Source: Chitinophagaceae bacterium (GTDB lineage Bacteria > Bacteroidota > Bacteroidia > Chitinophagales > Chitinophagaceae). From it: 15,206 bases of DNA. Under the pieces are notes generated by a model. That model was not told the origin of the DNA. It did no database searches and worked only from the letters and a program-made list of their open reading frames with translations. The stretch is taken from NCBI GenBank assembly GCA_003489485.1, contig DNMB01000055.1, positions 1 through 15,206 on the forward strand, in the 5' to 3' direction. The position numbers were made by a program, and so were the translations under genes. Below are positions 6,996-12,717 of this stretch, piece after piece; position 1 is the first letter of the stretch, and each line of letters opens with the position of its first letter.

Positions 6996-8087
6996 TTAAA
7001 CCGTAGCGGCGATATGCTCTGCCTTAATATGGGCATTTCCCATGGCGATACTTCTTACAACTAGCGATGCAAATTGCTCAAAGGCATTTTTGGAGACCAG
7101 ATCATCGCTCATCATGACCGGTACCCCTTGGTCGCCGCCCTCCCGTATGGTCTGCACCAAGGGGATCTCGCCCAGAAAAGGAATGTCGTATTCGTCGGCA
7201 AGTCTTCTGCCACCCTGCTTTCCAAAAAGATAGTATTTGTTATTGGGCAATTCGGCAGGCGTAAAATAACTCATGTTCTCTACCAGACCGATAATGGGAA
7301 TTTTAAGTTGCGCCTGGCCAAACATGGCGATCCCTTTTTTGGCATCCGCCAAAGCCACGTCTTGCGGTGTCGTTACGATCACTGCACCCGTAACAGGAAC
7401 GGTTTGCAACAAGGTAAGGTGAATGTCACCGGTGCCGGGTGGCATATCGATCACGAGATAATCGAGGGCATCCCAACAGACATCGGTCGCAAATTGCTTA
7501 ACGGCACTACTGGCCATGGGACCTCTCCACACGACGGCATTCTTTTCGTCGACAAGCAAACCAATGCTCATCAACTTTATACCAAAACGCTCCAAGGGTA
7601 CGATCATTCCTTTTCCGTTCACATCTTTCATGAGAGGGCGCTCACCGCGCACACCGAACATAATTGGAACACTCGGTCCATAAATATCGGCATCCATCAA
7701 TCCCACCTGGGCACCTCCTTGCGCCAATGCCAATGCCAGATTGGCCGCCACGGTCGATTTACCCACGCCTCCCTTACCGCTGACCACTGCAATGATATTT
7801 TTGACTTGGGGAAGCACTGACAATCCATCGACCCGTTTGGTGGTGGTCTGTGCGGTAAAGTTGACCTGCACCACTGCCTCTTTGCTCACCAACAGCTGCA
7901 CTGCATTGACACATGCATTCTTGATCATATCTTTCATAGGGCAAGCCGGTGTGGTCAACACCACCGTAAAAGAAACCTGTTGCCCCTCAATGGAAATATC
8001 CTTGACCATGTTAAGTGTTACCAGGTCTTTTCCCAGATCAGGTTCTTGCACATTTCGCAGGGCATCCAGTATTTGCGCTTCGGTCAT
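6996..8087 (-). CDS. mrp: Mrp/ApbC/NBP35-family P-loop ATPase, iron-sulfur cluster carrier
   Basis: A 363-residue protein (ATG at 8087, MTEAQILDAL). The N-terminal MIP18-like (DUF59) domain, about 1-85, contains TTPACPMKDMIKNAC with conserved Cys49. The ParA/MinD-type ATPase domain follows: deviant Walker A GKGGVGKS (104-111), MDADIYGPS (131-139), WRGPM, DMPPGTGD (214-221) and TTPQDVALADAKKG (239-252). Members bind and transfer Fe-S clusters to apoproteins in the cytoplasm. The CxxC pair that normally follows the ENMSYF motif is replaced by FTPAELPNNKYYLFG, so the usual cluster site of this family is absent. I recall the same replacement in other Bacteroidota Mrp proteins. An in-frame start at 8159 would add 24 residues and include the promoter region, so the internal ATG is chosen. 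It is the first gene of the minus-strand run. Confidence 0.93.
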   Translation of the reverse strand: MTEAQILDALRNVQEPDLGKDLVTLNMVKDISIEGQQVSFTVVLTTPACPMKDMIKNACVNAVQLLVSKEAVVQVNFTAQTTTKRVDGLSVLPQVKNIIAVVSGKGGVGKSTVAANLALALAQGGAQVGLMDADIYGPSVPIMFGVRGERPLMKDVNGKGMIVPLERFGIKLMSIGLLVDEKNAVVWRGPMASSAVKQFATDVCWDALDYLVIDMPPGTGDIHLTLLQTVPVTGAVIVTTPQDVALADAKKGIAMFGQAQLKIPIIGLVENMSYFTPAELPNNKYYLFGKQGGRRLADEYDIPFLGEIPLVQTIREGGDQGVPVMMSDDLVSKNAFEQFASLVVRSIAMGNAHIKAEHIAATV

Positions 8088-8121
8088 GAATAGGTAAATT
8101 TTTGCTGTTCTAAAAGGGGTA

Positions 8122-8129
8122 CAAAAGTA
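8122..8129 (-). promoter_or_regulatory. Candidate -7 promoter box for mrp
   Basis: On the minus strand TACTTTTG matches the Bacteroidota -7 consensus TAnnTTTG. The predicted start near 8117 leaves a leader of about 30 bases before the mrp ATG at 8087. It supports choosing that ATG over the longer reading frame beginning at 8159. The -33 element is not recognisable; that region is occupied by inverted repeats (8133-8161). Confidence 0.45.
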
Positions 8130-8132
8130 AAC

Positions 8133-8161
8133 ATTGCAATTGGCAATTTGTTGGGCCAATT
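8133..8161. promoter_or_regulatory. Nested inverted repeats between divergent promoters, possible operator
   Basis: Two overlapping inverted repeats lie between the mrp -7 box and the plus-strand promoter box. One is AATTGGC (8138-8144) with GCCAATT (8155-8161) around a 10-base spacer. The other is ATTGC (8133-8137) with GCAAT (8143-8147) around 5 bases. The outer pair covers the probable -33 regions of both promoters, which is where a repressor or activator dimer could act. No regulator gene is adjacent, and short AT-rich repeats can arise by chance. Confidence 0.3.
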
Positions 8162-8183
8162 CAGCCGGGACTGACTAATTTTG
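8151..8183 (+). promoter_or_regulatory. Promoter for the 8188 gene (-33 TTG and -7 TAATTTTG)
   Basis: TTG at 8151-8153 is followed after 22 bases by TAATTTTG (8176-8183), an exact match to the Bacteroidota -7 consensus TAnnTTTG. The box ends only 4 bases before the GTG start codon at 8188, so the predicted transcription start coincides with the start codon. The TAA of the box is also the in-frame stop that bounds the reading frame, so no earlier start is possible. Confidence 0.5.
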
Positions 8184-8187
8184 CGGA

Positions 8188-8829
8188 GTGAGACGCCATC
8201 TCCTTACTTCGCTGGCCCTGTTGTTGCTGTTGCCCAATCTGCTGAGAGCGCAATTCGAAACCACTCGCGATTCTGTTGTACAATTGTTCGGTGTCGTAAT
8301 GACGGCCGATAGCTTGGTGGGCATTCCTGCCGTAAGCATTGTCGTAAAGGGACAGAACAGAGGTACCATCACCAATAACCAAGGTGTCTTTTCGATCGTG
8401 GTACTTAAGGGTGATCTCGTAGAATTTTCGCACGTAAGCTACCAGGGAAAGACCGTCTTGATTCCCCGCAATTTGGTAGGCAACCAATACAGCATGGTAC
8501 AATTATTGGTGGCCGATACGGTCTATTTACCCGCTACCGTACTTAAACCAAGACCGACGCCCGAGCAATTCGCGAGAGACTTTGTAAATGTTCAGGTACC
8601 CGACGACCAGTACGAAATTGCCCGAAAAAATACCAATGCCACGACCCGAAGACTTTTGCTACGCACTGTGCCCGGAGATGGCGCAGAGGCCACCCGCATG
8701 CAAATGAACAAGATCGCCAATCGCGCCGTTTACCAGGGGCAGACCCCTCCTATGAACATATTCAATCCCGCCGCATGGGCGGATTTTATCGAGTCGTGGA
8801 AGCGAGGCGACTTTAAGCGAAAAAATTAA
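8188..8829 (+). CDS. Secreted protein with carboxypeptidase-regulatory-like domain, function unknown
   Basis: A 213-residue protein with a signal peptide (MRRH, then the LLTSLALLLLLPNLLRA core; cleavage near residue 22 at RAQ). Residues about 32-110 look like the beta-sandwich CarboxypepD_reg-like domain common in Bacteroidota: LFGVVMTADSLVGIPAVSIVVKG, NRGTITNNQGVFSI, VEFSHVSYQGKT. In TonB-dependent receptors this domain is followed by a plug and barrel; here it is alone. The C-terminal 100 residues (PRPTPEQFARDF to the end) are charged, with no domain I recognise and an IFNPAAWADFIESWKRGDF tail. GTG at 8188 is the first possible start (an in-frame TAA sits at 8176) and the only one giving a signal peptide with an Arg-Arg-His head. 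It is first in a plus-strand run with hbd (10 bases later) and prmC. It is probably periplasmic or outer-membrane associated; the function is unknown. Confidence 0.82.
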   Translation: MRRHLLTSLALLLLLPNLLRAQFETTRDSVVQLFGVVMTADSLVGIPAVSIVVKGQNRGTITNNQGVFSIVVLKGDLVEFSHVSYQGKTVLIPRNLVGNQYSMVQLLVADTVYLPATVLKPRPTPEQFARDFVNVQVPDDQYEIARKNTNATTRRLLLRTVPGDGAEATRMQMNKIANRAVYQGQTPPMNIFNPAAWADFIESWKRGDFKRKN

Positions 8830-8839
8830 TAGCAGTTTT

Positions 8840-9730
8840 ATGAAGAACATGGCAGTTATCGGAGCCGGTACCATGGGCAATGGCATTGCGCATGTATTTG
8901 CCCAACACGGATGGAATGTAACCTTGGTGGATGTAAACGGTGTCCAATTAGAAAAAGCCGTTGCCACCATCAAAAAAAATCTGGAAAGGATGCAATCCAA
9001 AGGCACGTTGACCGAAGAGCAGGTTGCCAGCACATTGCAAAACATCAATATCCAAACTTCGCTGCCCGAAGGCGTTAGAACGGCAGAGCTGGTCGTAGAG
9101 GCTGCCACCGAAAACAAAGAGATAAAGCTAAACCTATTCAAGGCACTCGATGCCGCAGCCCCCGCACACTGCGTGCTGGCCACCAATACCTCTTCCATTC
9201 CCATTCAAACAATAGCCGCCGCTACCCAACGACCCGAAAAAGTGATCGGAATGCATTTCATGAATCCGGTGCCGGTCATGAAACTGGTCGAGATCATCAA
9301 CGGGCCACAGACGGATCGCGCCATTACCCACCAGATTGTGGAATACAGCAAAGCCTTACAAAAAGTGCCCTGTGTGGTAAACGACTTTCCCGGTTTTATT
9401 GCCAATCGCATCTTGATGCCTATGATCAACGAAGCCATCTGCAGTTTGCAAGAAGGAGTGGCCGGTGTAACCGAGATCGATACCATCATGAAATTGGGCA
9501 TGGCCCACCCCATGGGACCCTTACAACTGGCCGATCTGATCGGACTGGACGTTTGTCTTTCGATCATGCAGGTACTGCACGATGGATTCAAAACAGAGAA
9601 GTACGCCCCCGCCCGCCTACTTGAACAATTGGTGAGCGAAGGCAAACTAGGTATCAAAACAGGAGAAGGATTCTACCTCTACACGCCCGGAAGCAAAGAC
9701 CTTGTTGTGAGTAGCCGGTTTCGTCAGTAA
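8840..9730 (+). CDS. hbd: 3-hydroxybutyryl-CoA dehydrogenase (3-hydroxyacyl-CoA dehydrogenase family)
   Basis: This enzyme interconverts 3-hydroxybutyryl-CoA and acetoacetyl-CoA using NAD(P). The 296-residue length is typical of single-domain bacterial Hbd. The Rossmann dinucleotide motif is VIGAGTMGNGIA (6-17) with the acidic strand end VTLVDVN. The catalytic set is visible: Ser118 in ATNTSS, His139 in GMHFMNPVPVM, Glu151 in KLVEII, and Asn189 in DFPGFIANR. The helical C-terminal domain has EIDTIMKLGMAHPMGPLQLADLIGLD written across residues 212-237 and ends with GIKTGEGFYLY. It begins 10 bases after the upstream secreted-protein gene and ends 10 bases before prmC, so the three genes are probably cotranscribed. 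It could serve fatty-acid or amino-acid catabolism; the glutaryl-CoA dehydrogenase in this window feeds the same crotonyl/3-hydroxybutyryl-CoA pool. Confidence 0.95.
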   Translation: MKNMAVIGAGTMGNGIAHVFAQHGWNVTLVDVNGVQLEKAVATIKKNLERMQSKGTLTEEQVASTLQNINIQTSLPEGVRTAELVVEAATENKEIKLNLFKALDAAAPAHCVLATNTSSIPIQTIAAATQRPEKVIGMHFMNPVPVMKLVEIINGPQTDRAITHQIVEYSKALQKVPCVVNDFPGFIANRILMPMINEAICSLQEGVAGVTEIDTIMKLGMAHPMGPLQLADLIGLDVCLSIMQVLHDGFKTEKYAPARLLEQLVSEGKLGIKTGEGFYLYTPGSKDLVVSSRFRQ

Positions 9731-9740
9731 TTTCACCGAC

Positions 9741-10592
9741 ATGACCCTTGGAGAAGCGCTACTGCACTACCAACAACTACTACAATCCGCCACCGACCCT
9801 TCAGAAGCTAAGGCCATGTCTCTGCTTCTGCTCGAGCATGTAACGCAAATCGATCGCAACGAATTACACAAACAACATCGAACACTCCTGAGCACGGAGC
9901 AACAAGAGAAACTATCGCAATTGGCGGCGCGTGTGGTAAAGGGTGAACCACTGCAGTATGCGCTTGGCGAGGCTTGGTTTTGCGGATTAAAGCTGATGGT
10001 CAACCAGTCTGTACTGATACCCCGACCCGAAACAGAGGAGCTTGTGGAGTGGATCATTGCCAATTGTCGGTTTCCGGTCTCGACCCTGCAGATAGTCGAT
10101 GCAGGGACCGGAAGCGGTTGCATAGCGCTGGCCTTAAAAAGAAGGATCAGAAAAGCAAGCGTAACAGCCCTTGACATTGACCCAGCAGCGCTGGCCGTAG
10201 CTCGACACAATGCCATTCAATTGGGGATCGATATCGATTGTCTGCAAGCAGACCTGTTGAATCCATCCGCGTGGAGCCACCTGCCGATGGCAGATCTTAT
10301 CGTAAGCAATCCGCCTTATATAAGTGAGCAAGAAAAAGAATCGATGAGCCATACGGTGCTGGGTTACGAGCCACATTTGGCCTTGTTCGCACCGGGCAGC
10401 GACCCATTACTCTTTTATAGGATGCTCTCCCAGTTGGCAAAAGAGAAGTTACGTTCCGAGGGGCAGGTATTTTTAGAACTCAATGCTGCCTATGCAAGCG
10501 ACATTGCCGAACTATTCGTACGTGAAAATTTTCAGGTAGCGCTCAAAGAAGATATGCAAGGAAAAAAAAGAATGCTTCGCGCTTGGCGATAA
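9741..10592 (+). CDS. prmC: Release factor glutamine methyltransferase
   Basis: PrmC (HemK) methylates the glutamine of the GGQ loop of peptide release factors RF1 and RF2, using S-adenosylmethionine. The 283-residue protein has the N-terminal helical release-factor-binding domain (about 1-75) and the junction motif KGEPLQYALGE (67-77). LIPRPETEELVEW (92-104) follows, then the SAM-binding DAGTGSGCIAL (120-130) and the acidic TALDIDPAAL (142-151). The catalytic NPPY, which holds the substrate glutamine, is at 190-193. Downstream YEPHLALFAPGSDPLLFYR is the usual family signature. Size and motif order are standard. It is last in the plus-strand run. Its stop (10590-10592) is only 4 bases from the stop of exbD coming the other way, leaving no room for a terminator between the genes. 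Confidence 0.96.
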   Translation: MTLGEALLHYQQLLQSATDPSEAKAMSLLLLEHVTQIDRNELHKQHRTLLSTEQQEKLSQLAARVVKGEPLQYALGEAWFCGLKLMVNQSVLIPRPETEELVEWIIANCRFPVSTLQIVDAGTGSGCIALALKRRIRKASVTALDIDPAALAVARHNAIQLGIDIDCLQADLLNPSAWSHLPMADLIVSNPPYISEQEKESMSHTVLGYEPHLALFAPGSDPLLFYRMLSQLAKEKLRSEGQVFLELNAAYASDIAELFVRENFQVALKEDMQGKKRMLRAWR

Positions 10593-10596
10593 TGGC

Positions 10597-10995
10597 TCAG
10601 TCGATACGCGCTACCACTTTGGCTTTTTCTTTTTTGGCCAGCAGCATGATCTGGTATACCTCGCCATAATAAGCTGTGGTGTCGGCATTGATAACGACGG
10701 TCGGCGTATCGACCAGGTTGCGAAAACGGCGGATCTCATCGGTAAGTGCAGCCTCAAAGCGATCGGCAGAAAGAGCTGTGGTGCCCAGGTAAAATTGCTG
10801 ATTACGGTCAATGGATACCATAATGTGCTGCTTGGCCTTGGTGTCTTTGGACCCCTTGGGCAACCCCACTTTAACAACATTGGGATTGGCAAGCGTGGCC
10901 ACGATCAAAAAGAACATCAGCAAGATGAACAGGATGTCGTTGAGAGAGTCGGTAAAGACCTCTGATTGTTCGCTATGTTTTCTTCGAAACTTCAT
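10597..10995 (-). CDS. exbD: ExbD/TolR-family biopolymer transport protein
   Basis: A 132-residue protein with the ExbD plan: a short basic cytoplasmic N-terminus (MKFRRKHSEQ), one membrane helix (about 21-36, ILFILLMFFLIVATLA) and a periplasmic domain of about 95 residues. The essential proton-path aspartate is Asp20, in SLNDILFILLMFF, equivalent to Asp25 of E. coli ExbD. ExbD dimers sit inside an ExbB pentamer and use the proton gradient to drive TonB or a related partner. The periplasmic part lacks an OmpA-type peptidoglycan-binding domain. The gene starts 7 bases after the stop of the ExbB-like gene, so the pair is an operon. Only one ExbD is encoded here, and no TonB or TolA gene is in the window, so which partner it energises is unknown. 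Confidence 0.93.
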   Translation of the reverse strand: MKFRRKHSEQSEVFTDSLNDILFILLMFFLIVATLANPNVVKVGLPKGSKDTKAKQHIMVSIDRNQQFYLGTTALSADRFEAALTDEIRRFRNLVDTPTVVINADTTAYYGEVYQIMLLAKKEKAKVVARID

Positions 10996-11002
10996 GTGTT
11001 GC

Positions 11003-11698
11003 TTAACGAGTAGGCTCTTGTAAAATGTCCAGAAAATCCGCTGCAGCCGATTCCATCTTGTGAGCGGTCTTATCGATCTGGGTCATCAGATAGCTATACA
11101 GCAAGTAAGCGATCAATCCGATAATAAGACCCGAGATAGAAGTGATGAGCTTCGTATAGATACCACCGGCAATGGTCGACACTTCGAACTCATTAGAGGT
11201 AGTGATGCTGGAAAAAAGTTGCATGAGCCCCACCAGCGTTCCAACGAAGCCAAAAATGGGAGCCGCTTTGGAGATTACCGACAGTACGCCAAGATTTTTT
11301 TCGAGTTTGTACATCTCCAGTACACCGACATTATCCATGCTCTTTTCGATGGCATCGATAGGCTTTCCGATGCGCTGAATGCCCTTGTCGACAATACGTG
11401 CCACCGGATGGCTGCTATTCTTTGCAAAATTGCGGGCCGCCACCACATTGCCCGTAACGATATGATCGCGGATAATATTCATGAAATTGGCATCGATACG
11501 ACCGGCTTCTCGTATGGCAAAATAACGTTCGGCAAAAACATAGACGACCGCGAGTAACATTATACCCAAGGGGATCATGATCCATCCGCCCGTAGAGAGC
11601 AATTCCCATAAACTCAGGTACCCGTCTTGATTGGCATCCCCTGCCACTCGCTTGGCAGCCGATGTAACACTGTCGGTAATTTGCAAAAGGTTGATCAT
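11003..11698 (-). CDS. exbB: MotA/TolQ/ExbB-family proton channel protein
   Basis: A 231-residue inner-membrane protein of the ExbB/TolQ/MotA family. Membrane helices are at about 37-58 (GGWIMIPLGIMLLAVVYVF), 140-162 (SKAAPIFGFVGTLVGLMQLF) and 180-205 (TKLITSISGLIIGLIAYLLY). Between helices 1 and 2 lies the cytoplasmic loop. The signature AAPIFGFVGTLVGLM and the ITSISGLIIGL helix are those that line the channel. It forms the pentameric stator with the ExbD encoded 7 bases downstream. Unusually, the N-terminal segment before helix 1, expected to be periplasmic, contains DANQDGYLSLWE (21-32), which has ligand residues at positions 1, 3, 5, 7, 9 and 12 of a canonical EF-hand loop. The gene begins 48 bases after the SPFH gene. 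The exact energised system (TonB, Tol-Pal-like or other) cannot be told from this window. Confidence 0.92.
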   Translation of the reverse strand: MINLLQITDSVTSAAKRVAGDANQDGYLSLWELLSTGGWIMIPLGIMLLAVVYVFAERYFAIREAGRIDANFMNIIRDHIVTGNVVAARNFAKNSSHPVARIVDKGIQRIGKPIDAIEKSMDNVGVLEMYKLEKNLGVLSVISKAAPIFGFVGTLVGLMQLFSSITTSNEFEVSTIAGGIYTKLITSISGLIIGLIAYLLYSYLMTQIDKTAHKMESAAADFLDILQEPTR

Positions 11699-11746
11699 TC
11701 TCTTACTACTTTATACAAGGATTGATTAATTCCATTCTTAAAAGCA

Positions 11747-12694
11747 CTACTCGGTAGAGGCCGTACCAGCCGATTTATGCATCAGGGCCTGTATCTGCTT
11801 CATGGTTTGCTCCATTCCTTCGGCACTGCCATCCAAAAAGATGACGTTGCCTTTCCCATACTCGGCAAAATTCTTGATGGCCTCTGTCCACATGCTGAAC
11901 AAAATGACATTGGTATCGAGGTTGGCCTGTTTCATTTGCTCGGCAGCCTCTGTCATACCAGCTGCCACTTCTTTTCTGAACAAGGCCACACCCTGCCCTC
12001 GTAAACGAGCCGCCTCTTTTTCTGCCTCTGCCGAAATCTTAATAGCATTTCCATCTGCCTCGGCCGCCTTGGTCTTGGTGATGAGTAGCGCCTGGCCCTC
12101 GTTCTCGGCAGCTGCCTTGAGGTTGTTCGAAGCAACCACCTTGCTCATGGAATCCAAGATCAGTTTGTCGAACGTAATATCGTTGATCTGTAAATCTTGC
12201 AAATGATAACCCCACTCTTCTAACGAATGATCGACCTCGACCTTTACGTATTGAACGATCTCGCGGCGGAGCCCAAGCACCTCGGCTTGTTTTTTGGTCG
12301 CCACAAACGATCGGATATTTCCCTCGATGGTACGCACGAGTGCCTGCATCAGGTCTTTGTCGGCAATAAACTTAAATGCTACGTTCTTTATTGTCTGTTC
12401 TTCTGAGTTTTGTACGGAGTACAAGAGCATGCTCTTGAAGTAGACGTTGGCTTGGTCTTGCGTAACGGCCTGAAATTCTAACTCTACGGAGCGATTTTGA
12501 ATCGATACCCTCTTGAATACCGTCTCTAAAAAAGGAATCTTAAAATTCAGACCAGGTCGTACCACTCGGCGATATTTTCCAAACATGGTAATAACACCGA
12601 TGTAGCCTTGATTGATCGTAAAGAGCCCCGACAATACTAAGGCGATCAATAATAACAAATACCAATTTTCCCAAAGCCAGCTAAAGAATCCCAT
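11747..12694 (-). CDS. SPFH/band-7 (stomatin-like) membrane scaffold protein
   Basis: A 315-residue protein with one N-terminal membrane helix (about 9-27, ENWYLLLLIALVLSGLFTI) followed directly by the SPFH domain: INQGYIGVITMFGKYRRVVRPGLNFKIPF written across residues 27-55, then RSVELEFQAVTQDQANVYFKSMLLY at 68-92. After residue 185 comes an Ala/Glu-rich coiled-coil region (AAAENEGQALLITKTKAAEADGNAIKISAEAEKEAARLRGQG, 194-235). The C-terminus includes ILFSMWTEAIKNFAEYG and GNVIFLDGS. The layout resembles plant hypersensitive-induced-reaction proteins and bacterial QmcA/HflC-type proteins more than prohibitin proper. SPFH proteins form large membrane rings that shelter proteases or organise membrane domains. 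No NfeD or FtsH partner gene is adjacent; the neighbours are pepT (23 bases upstream) and exbB (48 bases downstream). The family is certain; the specific role is unknown. Confidence 0.9.
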   Translation of the reverse strand: MGFFSWLWENWYLLLLIALVLSGLFTINQGYIGVITMFGKYRRVVRPGLNFKIPFLETVFKRVSIQNRSVELEFQAVTQDQANVYFKSMLLYSVQNSEEQTIKNVAFKFIADKDLMQALVRTIEGNIRSFVATKKQAEVLGLRREIVQYVKVEVDHSLEEWGYHLQDLQINDITFDKLILDSMSKVVASNNLKAAAENEGQALLITKTKAAEADGNAIKISAEAEKEAARLRGQGVALFRKEVAAGMTEAAEQMKQANLDTNVILFSMWTEAIKNFAEYGKGNVIFLDGSAEGMEQTMKQIQALMHKSAGTASTE

Positions 12695-12717
12695 AAAAAA
12701 TTTTTTACAAGTTACAA

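Noticed and set aside
6962..7036. Longer pyrF start at 7036
   Set aside because: It would overlap the mrp 3' end by 41 bases and add 25 residues with no PyrF counterpart. The ATG at 6961 gives the normal N-terminus.
7074..7820. A 248-codon open frame on the plus strand opposite mrp
   Set aside because: It lies wholly antisense to the strongly conserved Mrp ATPase domain. Its translation is rich in His/Arg/Gln without any motif or signal, and it has no promoter or start context. It is a shadow of mrp codon usage.
8088..8159. Longer mrp start at 8159
   Set aside because: The extension translates the promoter region, including the -7 box at 8122-8129. The DUF59 domain begins at the ATG at 8087.
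8659..9657. Open frames of 181 and 150 codons on the minus strand opposite hbd
   Set aside because: Both are antisense to a fully motif-supported dehydrogenase and have low-complexity Ser/Met/Pro-rich translations with no family resemblance.
10597..11698. ExbB/ExbD pair as a Zorya-type anti-phage motor
   Set aside because: The ExbD has no OmpA-like peptidoglycan-binding domain, the ExbB lacks the long cytoplasmic tail expected of ZorA, and no helicase or nuclease gene is adjacent. An ordinary ExbBD stator explains the pair.
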